A stretch of DNA of 64,000 nucleotides from Shimia marina (GTDB taxonomy: Bacteria; Pseudomonadota; Alphaproteobacteria; Rhodobacterales; Rhodobacteraceae): positions 566,239 through 630,238 of the forward strand of contig NZ_CYPW01000027.1 in the NCBI RefSeq assembly GCF_001458175.1, written 5' to 3'. Shown in pieces: positions 28,021-37,454 of the stretch. Each line of letters begins with the position of its first letter. The first letter of the stretch is position 1. Position numbers and translations under genes: made by a program. A model generated the notes under the pieces. The model was not told the origin of the DNA and ran no database searches. It saw only the letters and a program-made list of their open reading frames with translations.

Positions 28021-28458
28021 TTAGTTTGAGCAGGCAGACCTCAAACCAGCTGTCGCAGTATCACATCCGATTGGACCAGTCGTCGGCACATCGGAAGGAT
28101 CAACATCGGGAGAGCCGCCGCTCTCTGGCTCTTCTGTCTCAAAAGAAGCGCCCAGTCCAAGACCGTAATCAAGCGCTTGTGTGCCGGTGTCATAACCAAG
28201 GCTTAGGTCCAGATAATAGTCATCGGCCAGATAGGCCACACCAACAGTTGGGCGAAAAGAGCCGGATCCAAATTTGTAATCCGCACCCAAGGCCAGCTTC
28301 ACTTCATCCGGTTCATTGTCATGGAATACACGGACACCTAAAGCCCAATCACCGCCAAAAACATAGCTGAGACCAAATCCAAATGCGGGCTCCGCTTGCA
28401 CGGCGCCTCCGCCGGAAATAAGAGACACAACCGCTGCTGCAAAAATATGCTTTTTCAT
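28021..28458 (-). CDS. Small exported protein, probably outer-membrane beta-barrel-like
   Basis: The 145-residue product starts with a clear signal peptide (MKKHIFAAAVVSLISGGG, cleavage likely after AVQA). The mature part alternates polar and hydrophobic residues in strand-like blocks: 'FGFGLSYVFGGDWALGVRVF', 'LALGADYKFGSGSFRPTVGV', 'YYLDLSLGYDTGTQALDYGL'. This suggests about six beta strands of a small outer-membrane barrel. An acidic, Pro/Ser-rich tail with two cysteines (C133, C143) follows. The upstream region is AT-rich. No family was recognised; the topology is inference. Confidence 0.75.
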   Translation of the reverse strand: MKKHIFAAAVVSLISGGGAVQAEPAFGFGLSYVFGGDWALGVRVFHDNEPDEVKLALGADYKFGSGSFRPTVGVAYLADDYYLDLSLGYDTGTQALDYGLGLGASFETEEPESGGSPDVDPSDVPTTGPIGCDTATAGLRSACSN

Positions 28459-28576
28459 AACGTTACCTTAAAAATAAATACGAGCAATATTTTATACTAA
28501 ATTTGAACCAAATAATAGGATAATTTTATATGTTGCATGGGTCTTATTGCGCCCCTTGCAACATATAGCGTGCTTA

Positions 28577-28836
28577 GGCTCAGGACCCATTAATTTTTCT
28601 GCACCGGCGCCAAAATCGCAAAATATCAGGGGTTTGAGATGTGCTGGACATAGTGGAACTATTTACAAGCATCTCACGCCACTGAGATGCCGCGATTTTG
28701 ACGTCTGCGATTTGGCGGATGTTCGAACTGAGCATCGTCACATACCCTTGAAATAGAACACTATTCCTGCGGCCATGTTCCTTGTCGGTTCGAAAATCTG
28801 TCAAACCGGTGCTAAAACATTAATGGGTCCTGAGCC
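28577..28836. mobile_element. MITE-like element, 260 bp, perfect 18-bp terminal inverted repeats and TA duplication
   Basis: The ends GGCTCAGGACCCATTAAT (28577-28594) and ATTAATGGGTCCTGAGCC (28819-28836) are exact reverse complements, and weaker pairing continues inward (GCACCGG in both). A TA dinucleotide flanks each end (28575-28576 and 28837-28838), as expected for target duplication by IS5 (IS427-group) or IS630/Tc1-type transposases. The interior codes for nothing recognisable; a 74-codon minus-strand frame inside it looks accidental. It sits about 100 bases upstream of mnmH, so it may contribute to that gene's 5' region. Confidence 0.8.
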
Positions 28837-28936
28837 TAGGCTTAGTCTTTCACACAGGCATGGCCAGTACGTCGGAAACACTGGCTCGAAGAAGCAGTTC
28901 ACGCTATGCAATGCGCATCTCAATCCGGATGTGCAC

Positions 28937-29989
28937 ATGCCTCTCACGCTGACCCAACTCTCCGATCTCGCCACATTGCCATTTGATGAGATCATTGATG
29001 TGCGCTCGCCTGCGGAATTTGCCGAAGACCACATCCCCGGCGCCATCAATCTGCCTGCGATGTCCAATGCAGAGCGCGCCAAAGTTGGCACCATCTATGT
29101 TCAGGACAGCCCCTTCAAAGCGCGCAAGATTGGCGCGGCAATCGTTTCTCGCAGTATGGCAGCACATCTAGAGGGGCCTTTGGCAGAACGGGATGGCAGC
29201 TACAGGCCGCTGGTGTATTGCTGGCGGGGCGGCCAACGCTCTGGCTCGGTTGCGATCATACTCAAACAGATCGGCTGGCGCGCTGACACGGTGGAGGGTG
29301 GGTATCAGGCCTATCGCCGCCTTGTCTCCAAAGCTCTTTATGATGGGCGCATGCCCTGCCCCATTGTGCTGATCGACGGGGGCACCGGCACCGCCAAAAC
29401 CCGCCTTCTGGATCACCTGGCACAACAAGGCGCACAGACGCTGGATCTGGAAGCCATGGCAGAACACCGTGGCAGTCTTTTTGGCCCCATGGGCGCAAAT
29501 CAGCCCAGCCAAAAAGCCTTTGAAAGCAGGCTCGCCATGGGGATCGCCGGGCTTGATCCGGCCCGTCCGGTCTATGTGGAGGCGGAAAGCTCCAAAATTG
29601 GCCGCCTGATCCTGCCGCCCAGCCTCTGGCAAGCCATGATCGCTGCCCCAACCCTGCGTCTCAATGCGCCGCTTGACGCGCGTGTGGCCCATCTCATCAC
29701 AGCCTACCCCGACATGCGCGCGGACACCGACAAACTGCTTCAGGTGCTGGAGCAGTTGACAAGCTACCACGGTCATGACTGTGTCACGCAATGGAAGGCT
29801 TTGGTGGCGGCGCAGGATTACCCAAGCCTCACGCGCGCCTTGATTGAAACCCATTATGACCCGAGGTATCGGCGCATCTCCCGCAACCATGCTGCCAAGG
29901 CCCAAGAGCTGTTCCTTGAGGATCTCAGCGATGCCACATTGGCACAGACCGCATCAAAGATCATCGCGCGACAACAGGCAGACGCATAG
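28937..29989 (+). CDS. mnmH: tRNA 2-selenouridine synthase
   Basis: MnmH (SelU) replaces sulfur by selenium at wobble position 34 of certain tRNAs, through a geranylated intermediate, using selenophosphate. The 350-residue protein has an N-terminal rhodanese domain (about 1-125) with the catalytic cysteine C95 in 'LVYCWRGGQRSGS'. A P-loop domain starts with 'LIDGGTGTAKTRLLDHL' (about 146-162). The frame is open upstream through the MITE-like element, but the ATG at 28937 aligns with the family start. It converges on selD, whose product supplies the selenium donor, 13 bases away. Confidence 0.95.
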   Translation: MPLTLTQLSDLATLPFDEIIDVRSPAEFAEDHIPGAINLPAMSNAERAKVGTIYVQDSPFKARKIGAAIVSRSMAAHLEGPLAERDGSYRPLVYCWRGGQRSGSVAIILKQIGWRADTVEGGYQAYRRLVSKALYDGRMPCPIVLIDGGTGTAKTRLLDHLAQQGAQTLDLEAMAEHRGSLFGPMGANQPSQKAFESRLAMGIAGLDPARPVYVEAESSKIGRLILPPSLWQAMIAAPTLRLNAPLDARVAHLITAYPDMRADTDKLLQVLEQLTSYHGHDCVTQWKALVAAQDYPSLTRALIETHYDPRYRRISRNHAAKAQELFLEDLSDATLAQTASKIIARQQADA

Positions 29990-30002
29990 GGGCTCCCCAC
30001 GC

Positions 30003-32195
30003 TCACAAACAGCGCAGCGCCACTGGGCCGGCCTCAAGCTGACCAATCACGGCCGCCTCATGCCCCGCTGCGCGCAGCTTTATCAGTAACCCTTCGGCCG
30101 CCTGAGGCGCAACCGCTGCAAGCAGCCCTCCCGCAGTCTGCGGATCATGCAACAGAGCGACCTTTGGCCCCGCCCCCCCAGTCACCGGCGCATGGGCGCG
30201 GTTGGCCTCATAGATCGTGCTGCGATGTCCTTCTGCGGCCAGAGCTTCGGCCCCCGCATAGGTCGGGATTGCTGCGAGATCCAACACAGCCGCCACATCA
30301 GAGGCTGCACAGATCGCTCTCAAATGCCCTGCCAGGCCAAAACCCGTCACATCCGTCATGGCATGCGCAGATCGCAACATTTCCGCCGCATCTCCCTGCG
30401 GCCGCGCCATTCGCTCCAGAAGCGCTGTCACATCTGCACCCCGCGCTTTTCCCTGCATGGAGGCCGCCAATATCGTACCTGAGCCAATCGGGCGCGTCAG
30501 GATCAGCGCATCGCCGGGCTGCGCCCCCGCAACTGTGATCGCGGCCTGCTCCAGCACGCCCGTCACGGTCAAGCCGATGCTGAGCTCCGCCCCCATGGTG
30601 CTATGCCCGCCAACGATGTCCGCTCCGGCGTGGCGCACCACATCCCCTGCTGCCGCCATGATTTCCGCCATGGCGCGGGCCTGCAAATCCGGAGACATGC
30701 GCGGCAGGGTCACCGACATCAGCGCGCTTTGCGGTGCCGCGCCCATGGCCCAGATGTCCCCCAAGGCATGTACCGCCCCGATGCGCGCAACCAGGCCATG
30801 ATCCGCCACAAAGCCGCGCAGGTGATCCACACTGATCACCTGTGTCACATCGCCAAAGCGCAGCTGCGCCGCATCATCTCCGGGGCCGCTCACAACATCC
30901 GCGCGCCTATTCTGTGGCATCTGAGCCAAAGCTTTGGCCAATTCTGTCGGGGCAACCTTGGCCCCACAGCCGCCACACAGCATCTGCTGCGCAGTTTCCT
31001 CCGCACCAAAGGCCACCGCTCCTTGGTCTGGTGATAGGGACGCCCCCATGTTGGGGTAATGGGTGAACTGCGCCATGAATTTCTGATCAATCCGGTCCTT
31101 GATCGCCCAGAGCCGCTTCGCCGGTTTGGACAGGCAACGCCCCCATTTGGCGGCCATGGCCTCCTGTCCTCCCAATGAAATCAGCTTGAGGTAATCCCCC
31201 TGAGGCAAGAAGGATCGCATCGCGTCCCCGGCCAGTTCCGCCTTGAGATTGTGCAGCAGCACAGGCGCAGCCCGCACAGCAAACACCCCGGCTTTGGGTC
31301 TTGGCGAAGCCGTGAGATGCGCACAATCTCCAACCGCAAACAGCCCCTCACAGCCCAACACACGCAACTCTGCATCCACTTTGACAAAGCCATCTGCATC
31401 ACAGGGTAGCGGCGATTGCGCCACCCAAGGGTGGGCAAACCCACCCGCCGTTGCCACGGTCAGATGCGCAGAAATATGACGCCCATCGCTCAGGATCACG
31501 GCCTCTGGGGTGACTTCTGCAACCTTGGCATTGGTCTCCACATTGACGCCCAACCGCGCCATCGCCGCCCGCAGCACCGGGTCCGCGCGTGGTATAATGG
31601 GCGCAAGCTGTCCTTCCGCTTCAATCACCGTGACGCCGCCTTTGGCTCCGACGGAAGCAAGGCGATGTGCCATGGCCATGGCCAATTCAACCCCGGCCAC
31701 GCCGCCGCCAATCACCGCAACATCCGGCTGAGCCTGTCCCGCCGCAACCTGCGCTACAAAGGAGGCCCAGCGGTCGGCATAGGTATCCAAGGGTTTTGCG
31801 CCAACGCCATGCTCCGCCAATCCCGCCAGATGGGGTGTCACTGCGTGCAACCCCACATCGAGGGAGGCCACATCATAGGCAATTTTACCCCGCCCTGTGA
31901 CCGTGATGGTCTTGGCCACCGGATCGACAGACTCTGCAGCGCCCATGATCAAACGGGCACCGGCAAATTGCGCAAGCTTCACAAGATCAATATCCAATGC
32001 GTCCCGCGTGTAGTGACCGGCAATATGACCCGGCAACATGCCGGAATATGGTGCTGTGGGGCCCGGATTGATCAGCGTCAGCTGCACCCCAGCCACCGGG
32101 GCCATGGCCCACATCCGCAAAGCCAGCGCATGGGCATGCCCGCCACCGACCAAAACCAGATCTCGTGTCAGAATGCTGTTTCCCGTCATGCCCAT
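30003..32195 (-). CDS. selD: Selenide, water dikinase fused to N-terminal NADH-dehydrogenase-like flavoprotein domain
   Basis: SelD makes selenophosphate from selenide and ATP. The 730-residue protein is a fusion. Residues 1 to about 390 form a pyridine-nucleotide-disulfide oxidoreductase (FAD motif 'DLVLVGGGHAHALALRM', second Rossmann 'DVAVIGGGVAGVELAMAMA', 'GLFAVGDCAHL'). Residues from about 400 form SelD, with the catalytic Cys410 in 'QQMLCGGCGAKVAP' (cysteine, not selenocysteine), 'GPGDDAAQL' and 'DIVGGHSTMGAELSIGLTVT'. The start at 32195 has AAGGAG upstream. Such fusions occur in marine bacteria; the flavin domain may deliver reduced selenium. Downstream neighbour on the opposite strand is mnmH. 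Confidence 0.95.
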   Translation of the reverse strand: MGMTGNSILTRDLVLVGGGHAHALALRMWAMAPVAGVQLTLINPGPTAPYSGMLPGHIAGHYTRDALDIDLVKLAQFAGARLIMGAAESVDPVAKTITVTGRGKIAYDVASLDVGLHAVTPHLAGLAEHGVGAKPLDTYADRWASFVAQVAAGQAQPDVAVIGGGVAGVELAMAMAHRLASVGAKGGVTVIEAEGQLAPIIPRADPVLRAAMARLGVNVETNAKVAEVTPEAVILSDGRHISAHLTVATAGGFAHPWVAQSPLPCDADGFVKVDAELRVLGCEGLFAVGDCAHLTASPRPKAGVFAVRAAPVLLHNLKAELAGDAMRSFLPQGDYLKLISLGGQEAMAAKWGRCLSKPAKRLWAIKDRIDQKFMAQFTHYPNMGASLSPDQGAVAFGAEETAQQMLCGGCGAKVAPTELAKALAQMPQNRRADVVSGPGDDAAQLRFGDVTQVISVDHLRGFVADHGLVARIGAVHALGDIWAMGAAPQSALMSVTLPRMSPDLQARAMAEIMAAAGDVVRHAGADIVGGHSTMGAELSIGLTVTGVLEQAAITVAGAQPGDALILTRPIGSGTILAASMQGKARGADVTALLERMARPQGDAAEMLRSAHAMTDVTGFGLAGHLRAICAASDVAAVLDLAAIPTYAGAEALAAEGHRSTIYEANRAHAPVTGGAGPKVALLHDPQTAGGLLAAVAPQAAEGLLIKLRAAGHEAAVIGQLEAGPVALRCL

Positions 32196-32438
32196 TGCCC
32201 GCTCCTTGCCCGCCCCATGCGGTCTCTCGGCAAGTCGATACCCGATCAGACAGCACAACAACAGCCACCTTCGAAAAAGTGAATATGACTTGTGCGGAGA
32301 AAGCCCGGAGCACCTTCCAGCGGCCAACTCGGCGGATTTTCACCAGATCGCAGGCTTTTTGGTGCGCGCAAGCGATCCTTTCTGGACAAGCTCTCTCCCC
32401 CCTGAGAATGTGCCCCTTCACGACAGCAGAGGGATACC

Positions 32439-33380
32439 ATGAGCGCGCGCAAAATCATCATCGACACAGATCCGGGCCAAGACGATGCCGTCGCCATCCT
32501 TCTGGCGCTTGCCAGCCCAGAAGAGATTGACGTCTTAGGCATCACCGCCGTAGCAGGCAATGTGCCACTCTCCCTGACATCGAAAAATGCACGCATTGTC
32601 TGTGAGTTGGCAGGTAAAGCAAACGTTAAGGTCTATGAGGGATGTGATCGCCCAATGGGACGGGCCTTGGTGACCGCAGAACATGTGCATGGAGAAACCG
32701 GTCTCAATGGGCCTGCTCTGCCGGATCCTGTCATGACCTTAGAGTCCCAACATGCGGTCGATTTCATCATCGAAACCCTGCGCAGCCACGACACCGGCAC
32801 CGTCACGCTCTGTCCGCTTGGACCCCTAACCAATATCGCAACCGCGTTCACAAAAGCGCCGGACATCATTGAAAAGGTTCAGGAAATTATCCTGATGGGC
32901 GGGGCCTATTTTGAAGTTGGCAACATCACACCTACCGCTGAGTTTAACATTTACGTTGATCCACAAGCTGCTGATATTGTGTTTAAATCTGACGTATCAA
33001 TTGTGGTGATGCCCCTGGATGTAACCCACAAGGTTCTGGTGACGAAACCACGCAATGATGCCTTCCGCGCGCTGGGCACCAAGGTTGGCAAAGCCGTCGC
33101 AGAAATGACGGATTTCTTTGAGAGATTTGACAAAGAGAAATATGGCTCCGAAGGTGCGCCACTTCATGATCCCTGCGTCACCGCCTACTTGATCGCGCCA
33201 GATCTCTTTTCCGGACGCCACATCAATGTGGAGATCGAAACGCAATCTGAGCTCACCATGGGCATGACCGTCGCCGACTGGTGGGGCGTGACAGAACGTA
33301 CCCCCAATGCGCTCTTCATCGGGGATGTCGACGCAGACGGCTTTTTTGCGCTTTTGACAGAAAGACTGTCCCGCCTATGA
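32439..33380 (+). CDS. Nucleoside hydrolase (IunH/RihA-like)
   Basis: A 313-residue inosine-uridine-type nucleoside N-ribohydrolase, which splits ribonucleosides to base and ribose for salvage. The metal- and ribose-binding N-terminus 'KIIIDTDPGQDDAVAILLAL' carries the DxDxxxDD cluster. Later blocks are 'CPLGPLTNIATAF', 'ILMGGAYFEVGNITPTAEFN' and 'APLHDPCVTAYLI' (the C-terminal HDP). GAGGGATACC precedes the ATG. It is divergent from selD and overlaps the next GNAT gene by four bases. Base preference is not predictable from sequence. Confidence 0.94.
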   Translation: MSARKIIIDTDPGQDDAVAILLALASPEEIDVLGITAVAGNVPLSLTSKNARIVCELAGKANVKVYEGCDRPMGRALVTAEHVHGETGLNGPALPDPVMTLESQHAVDFIIETLRSHDTGTVTLCPLGPLTNIATAFTKAPDIIEKVQEIILMGGAYFEVGNITPTAEFNIYVDPQAADIVFKSDVSIVVMPLDVTHKVLVTKPRNDAFRALGTKVGKAVAEMTDFFERFDKEKYGSEGAPLHDPCVTAYLIAPDLFSGRHINVEIETQSELTMGMTVADWWGVTERTPNALFIGDVDADGFFALLTERLSRL

Positions 33381-33826
33381 CCGGCGCGCTGCACCTTGCC
33401 ACCGCTGACGACTTTGCCAAACTCGAAGCTCTCGTGGCGGCCTTTCACGCCGAACATCAGATCACATCGGATGCAACGCACCGGCAGACCGCGCTTCAGC
33501 CGCTTTTGGAAGGCTCCCCCTATGGGGTTGCCTATCTGATCGGCCCAAGGCGCGCGCCGGTCGGCTATGTGATTGTGACATTCACCTGGTCCATGGCATT
33601 TGCAGGGCTGAGCGGCACGATTGAGGAGGTTTTCATTCGCCCCAATGTGCGCGGGCGCGGTATGGCCTCCAATGCGTTGTTTGGCCTCTGCCAAACGCTT
33701 GAAAACAATGGTGTGGTGGCGCTCCATGTCGAAGGGTCTCCAAACCCTTCCACCTCCAGCAAGCTGTTTGCCCGGCTTGGCTTTCGCGCAGCAGAGCACG
33801 GCACACGCCTGACGCGTCTGCGCTGA
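33377..33826 (+). CDS. GNAT family N-acetyltransferase
   Basis: A 149-residue single-domain GNAT enzyme: 'ATADDFAKLEALVAAFHAEH' at the N-terminus, the strand 'GYVIVTFTWSMAFAGLSG', and the acetyl-CoA loop in 'EEVFIRPNVRGRGMASNALF' (RxxGxG/A). The C-terminal 'LFARLGFRAAEHGTRLTRL' is typical. The ATG overlaps the nucleoside hydrolase stop (ATGA), so the two are co-translated. The substrate is unknown. Confidence 0.9.
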   Translation: MTGALHLATADDFAKLEALVAAFHAEHQITSDATHRQTALQPLLEGSPYGVAYLIGPRRAPVGYVIVTFTWSMAFAGLSGTIEEVFIRPNVRGRGMASNALFGLCQTLENNGVVALHVEGSPNPSTSSKLFARLGFRAAEHGTRLTRLR

Positions 33827-33874
33827 AACAAGGCGCGGGGTGGCATTTTTTCCCTCCGCGCTTATGTTGCCCTC

Positions 33875-35287
33875 ATGACCCTGCATATTCCTTTTGAAAA
33901 CAGCTATGTCCGCCTGCCTGATCGGCTTTACGCCCGTCAAATGCCGACACCCGTGCGCGCGCCGCAATTGATTGCGTATAATCAGCCCCTTGGCGCCACC
34001 TTGGGCATCACCGGTACAGAAGATGAGGCGCAGCTCGCGCAGGTCTTTGCCGGCAATGTACTACCTGACGGCGCAGAGCCGCTGGCGCAGCTCTATGCCG
34101 GCCATCAATTTGGAAACTGGAACCCGCAACTGGGGGATGGTCGCGCGGTTTTGCTTGGTGAAACAAAGGGATATGACATTCAGCTTAAAGGGTCTGGGCC
34201 CACGCCTTTCTCCCGCCGTGGCGACGGGCGCGCTTGGCTGGGTCCGGTACTGCGCGAATATATCATGTCTGAGGCCATGCATGCGCTTGGTGTGCCAACA
34301 ACGCGTGCGCTAGCCGCCGTCACCACCGGCGAAGAGGTCATCCGTGAACGCCCTCTGCCCGGTGCGGTTCTGACGCGGGTGGCAAGCAGTCACCTGCGCG
34401 TGGGCACCTTTCAGGTTTTGGCCGCACGGCAAGACAAAGAGGGGCTGGCCGCGCTGTTGGAATTCGCCATCGCACGTCACTACCCCGAAGCCACAAGCGC
34501 CGCAGAGTTTTTAAAGGCCGTGATCCGGTCACAGGGGAAACTTATCGCGCATTGGATGGCATTGGGGTTCATCCACGGGGTGATGAACACCGACAATGCG
34601 ACAATCTCCGGCGAAACCATCGACTTTGGGCCCTGCGCCTTCATGGATACATTCCATCCCGGACAGGTGTTCTCTTCCATAGATCGAAACGGGCGCTATG
34701 CCTATGGAAATCAACCAGATATCGCCGTCTGGAACATAGCACAGCTGGCCACGGCGCTGCTGCCGCTCGAAGACAACTCCGACGCTGCGGTGGCCGAGTT
34801 TACCGATCTGGTCAACGCCATGCCAGATGTGATCCGAAGCGCTTGGCGCGCCCGTTTTGGCGCCAAGCTGGGGCTCTCTGAAGCACATGAGCAGGATGAA
34901 GCTCTCATCATTGAATTTCTCACCATCCTTTCAGAGCAAAAGGCTGATTTCACAAATGGTTTCAGATCTTTGTCGCGCACTCCTGAAAGTTCGGAGATGC
35001 TGATCCCTCACAAGGATTTTGCGTCTTGGCATACAAAATGGCAGGCAAGGCTCACGGAGGGTGAAGATGCCGTGGCACAGCATATGGCCGCGGCCAATCC
35101 GGCGCGCATCCCGCGCAATCATCAGGTGGAAGCCATGATTGCCGCCGCAGTGGCGGGTGATTTTGAACCCTTCCACCAATTGGCTGGCGCCTTGGCAGAT
35201 CCCTATCAGGAGGATCCGGAGTACCGAAGCTATTGCCTGCCGCCACGACCCGAAGAAAGAGTGACACAAACCTTCTGCGGCACTTAA
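33875..35287 (+). CDS. selO: SelO/YdiU family protein adenylyltransferase
   Basis: SelO is a pseudokinase-fold enzyme that transfers AMP from ATP to Ser/Thr/Tyr residues of proteins, linked to redox stress. The 470-residue protein has the family blocks '[20 protein letters not shown]', '[20 protein letters not shown]', 'AALAVT'-like '[14 protein letters not shown]', '[20 protein letters not shown]' (metal-binding N and DFG) and a penultimate-region cysteine (TFCGT) at the place where eukaryotic SelO has selenocysteine. Its position five kilobases from selD is suggestive, but this copy uses Cys and needs no selenium. Confidence 0.95.
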   Translation: MTLHIPFENSYVRLPDRLYARQMPTPVRAPQLIAYNQPLGATLGITGTEDEAQLAQVFAGNVLPDGAEPLAQLYAGHQFGNWNPQLGDGRAVLLGETKGYDIQLKGSGPTPFSRRGDGRAWLGPVLREYIMSEAMHALGVPTTRALAAVTTGEEVIRERPLPGAVLTRVASSHLRVGTFQVLAARQDKEGLAALLEFAIARHYPEATSAAEFLKAVIRSQGKLIAHWMALGFIHGVMNTDNATISGETIDFGPCAFMDTFHPGQVFSSIDRNGRYAYGNQPDIAVWNIAQLATALLPLEDNSDAAVAEFTDLVNAMPDVIRSAWRARFGAKLGLSEAHEQDEALIIEFLTILSEQKADFTNGFRSLSRTPESSEMLIPHKDFASWHTKWQARLTEGEDAVAQHMAAANPARIPRNHQVEAMIAAAVAGDFEPFHQLAGALADPYQEDPEYRSYCLPPRPEERVTQTFCGT

Positions 35288-35346
35288 CAAACCCGCAGCA
35301 AGACGTATCATCAGGATCAGACACCAGCATCAGAGACAGGCTCACC

Positions 35347-36084
35347 GTGCGTATTGCCAGTTACAATCTTCAGAAATGTGTTGGCATTGATATGCAACGG
35401 CGCCCGGCGCGGTCTATGGTGGTGATCCGGGCGCTGCGCGCAGATATCGTTGTGTTGCAGGAGGCAGACAAACGGCTCCCGCCACGTCCAACAGCCCTGC
35501 CACGCGATCTGGTCGAAAAGAAGGGGCTTATGCCCGTGGATTTTGGACAGCCTCGGGGCTCTCTTGGCTGGCATGGCAATGCGATGTTGTTGCGCCCTTC
35601 GATAAAGGTGATTGAAGCGCAGGGGTTGGATTTGCCGGGGCTGGAGCCACGAGGTGCCATTCGGGCGGATCTGGACACAGAGGAAGGCCCGATCCGGGTG
35701 ATCGGCCTGCATCTTGGCCTTTTGCGGCGCTACCGCCTGATGCAGCTGAATGCCGTCTCTCGCGTGCTACGCCGCCTGCCGCCTTTGCCCACGATCATTG
35801 CTGGGGACTTCAATGAATGGGGCCCAAAAACCGCATTGGACGCGGCGACGCCAGGTTTTGATTTTGTGCCCACCGGCCATACCTTCCCCGCACCACGCCC
35901 CATTGCCGCATTGGACGGCTTTGCCCACACCGAAAATGTCATCGCGAAAAATCATGGCATTTTGACACGCATTCCAGCGCAAGCCGCCTCCGATCATCTC
36001 CCCATTTGGATGGACTTTGATGTCACTGATGAGACCCCATCACAAACATCACGTCAGACAGCCACGCGAAAGGCCAACGCATAA
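35347..36084 (+). CDS. Endonuclease/exonuclease/phosphatase family protein
   Basis: A 245-residue member of the EEP fold (DNase I-like). Recognisable elements are 'VRIASYNLQKCVGIDMQRRP' at the start, 'ADIVVLQEADKRLPPR' with the metal-binding Glu, 'HLGLLRRYRLMQLNAV', 'IIAGDFNEWGPKTALDA' (GDFN) and the final 'AASDHLPIWMDFDV' (SDHxP). The start is a GTG placed just before the first strand; the open frame continues 38 codons upstream, overlapping selO. The target could be DNA, RNA or a phospho-ester; members of this kind often follow phospholipase or cardiolipin genes. Its stop overlaps the next start by one base. Confidence 0.9.
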   Translation: MRIASYNLQKCVGIDMQRRPARSMVVIRALRADIVVLQEADKRLPPRPTALPRDLVEKKGLMPVDFGQPRGSLGWHGNAMLLRPSIKVIEAQGLDLPGLEPRGAIRADLDTEEGPIRVIGLHLGLLRRYRLMQLNAVSRVLRRLPPLPTIIAGDFNEWGPKTALDAATPGFDFVPTGHTFPAPRPIAALDGFAHTENVIAKNHGILTRIPAQAASDHLPIWMDFDVTDETPSQTSRQTATRKANA

Positions 36085-36944
36085 TGACGCGCTATTTTGT
36101 TTACGATGTATTTACGAATTCGCCCTTTGGTGGCAATCCATTAGCCGTCATCCCTGATGCAACACAACTGAAGGAAGACGACCTTCAGCGCATCGCCCGC
36201 GAGTTCAATTTCTCCGAAACAACCTTTGTCTTCCCTCCCGAAGACGCCACCAACACCGCGCGGGTGCGTATTTTCACCCCCACGATGGAAATCCCCTTTG
36301 CCGGTCATCCGGTCATTGGCACCGCTGTGGCCCTCAACGATATGGGCGGTAGAGACGAGATGACGCTGGAACTGGGCATCGGGATCCTACCCTGCAAAGT
36401 ACAGGCAGGTATGGCCGCGTTCACCACATCCGCACAACTGGAAATACTGGCCAAACCAGATCCGGAAACCGTGGCGGCAGCCTTAGGTATTTCCACGCAA
36501 GACATTGATTTCGAAACGCATCCGCCAACCATGGCCTCTCTAGGTCTGCCCTTTACTTTGACCCGACTCAAAAATCGCAAGGCCCTGGGCGCGATTGAAA
36601 CCGATGTCTCGGCCTTTCGTGCAGGACATGCCACCTTCCCATCGAGCCTCGATTTTGCTCAATTTGCCTATACCTGCGACAGCAATACCGGCATGGTTCA
36701 TGCCCGGATGTTTGCACCGCTCGACAATATCCCAGAAGATCCCGCCACCGGCAGCGCCTGTGCCACATTGGGGGCCTTGCTGTCCAAAATTGAACAGGCC
36801 CCAGTGACACTTTCTATTGTTCAGGGCGAAGATATGGGCCGGCGCAGCGAAATTTCAGTGCAAGCCGCGCAAGACAATGTCACAGTATCCGGGAGTGCGA
36901 TCAAGGTCATGGAAGGGGTTCTGTGCCACAGACAGAAACAGTGA
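36084..36944 (+). CDS. PhzF family isomerase-like protein
   Basis: A 286-residue PhzF-fold protein, related to diaminopimelate epimerase and to the phenazine enzyme PhzF. Motifs include '[20 protein letters not shown]', '[19 protein letters not shown]' (catalytic Glu of the family), '[20 protein letters not shown]' and '[16 protein letters not shown]'. No other phenazine genes are present, so a role in phenazine synthesis is unlikely; family members outside such clusters have unknown substrates. It begins within the TAATG overlap with the nuclease gene. Confidence 0.93.
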   Translation: MTRYFVYDVFTNSPFGGNPLAVIPDATQLKEDDLQRIAREFNFSETTFVFPPEDATNTARVRIFTPTMEIPFAGHPVIGTAVALNDMGGRDEMTLELGIGILPCKVQAGMAAFTTSAQLEILAKPDPETVAAALGISTQDIDFETHPPTMASLGLPFTLTRLKNRKALGAIETDVSAFRAGHATFPSSLDFAQFAYTCDSNTGMVHARMFAPLDNIPEDPATGSACATLGALLSKIEQAPVTLSIVQGEDMGRRSEISVQAAQDNVTVSGSAIKVMEGVLCHRQKQ

Positions 36945-37043
36945 TTTTGAATTGCAACATTGCCAGCAAAACCTGTGGTAACTGCTGAGTGGTTTCGATA
37001 GACAGGAAAGCCAGAAAACAAACGGATCCAAAACGGACAAGTC

Positions 37044-37454
37044 ATGGGCGACACAATCATTGAACGGTGCGAAGCAAAAGGCCTGCGAATGACGGGGCAG
37101 CGACGCATAATTGCCGCTGTGCTACAGGACAGCACCGATCACCCCGACGTGGAAGAACTCTATGCCCGCGCCTCCGCGCGTGACGCCGGCATTTCGCTGG
37201 CCACTGTCTATCGTACCGTGAAGCTTTTTGAAGAAGCGAGGATTCTCGACAAGCTGGAGTTTGGCGACGGGCGTGCGCGCTATGAAGATGCGGAGCGGGC
37301 CCATCACGACCACCTCATCGACATCAACTCTGGCGAAGTGATCGAATTCGTCGATCCCGAGATTGAAGCGCTACAGGAAAAAATCGCAGAAAAGCTGGGC
37401 TATAAACTCAAGGGCCACCGGCTGGAGCTTTATGGCGTTCCCCTCAAACAATAG
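37044..37454 (+). CDS. Fur family transcriptional regulator (Fur/Mur-like)
   Basis: A 136-residue metalloregulator. The winged-helix recognition region is 'ISLATVYRTVKLFEEARILD' (about 50-69), and the metal-site histidines are in 'AERAHHDHLIDINSGEVIEF' (HHDH 87-90). The two cysteines that Fur proteins usually carry just after this motif are replaced (DINSG), so the structural zinc site is absent, as in the alphaproteobacterial Mur/Fur branch that senses manganese or iron. No Fur box was identified upstream. Its last 23 bases overlap the MobA-like gene. Confidence 0.92.
   Translation: MGDTIIERCEAKGLRMTGQRRIIAAVLQDSTDHPDVEELYARASARDAGISLATVYRTVKLFEEARILDKLEFGDGRARYEDAERAHHDHLIDINSGEVIEFVDPEIEALQEKIAEKLGYKLKGHRLELYGVPLKQ

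Noticed and set aside
28580..28804. 74-codon ORF inside the MITE-like element, considered as a transposase fragment
   Set aside because: No DDE or zinc-finger motif and no match to IS5 or IS630 transposase blocks as remembered.
36084..36944. PhzF protein as sign of a phenazine gene cluster
   Set aside because: No other phz genes are near; PhzF-fold proteins are common outside phenazine pathways.
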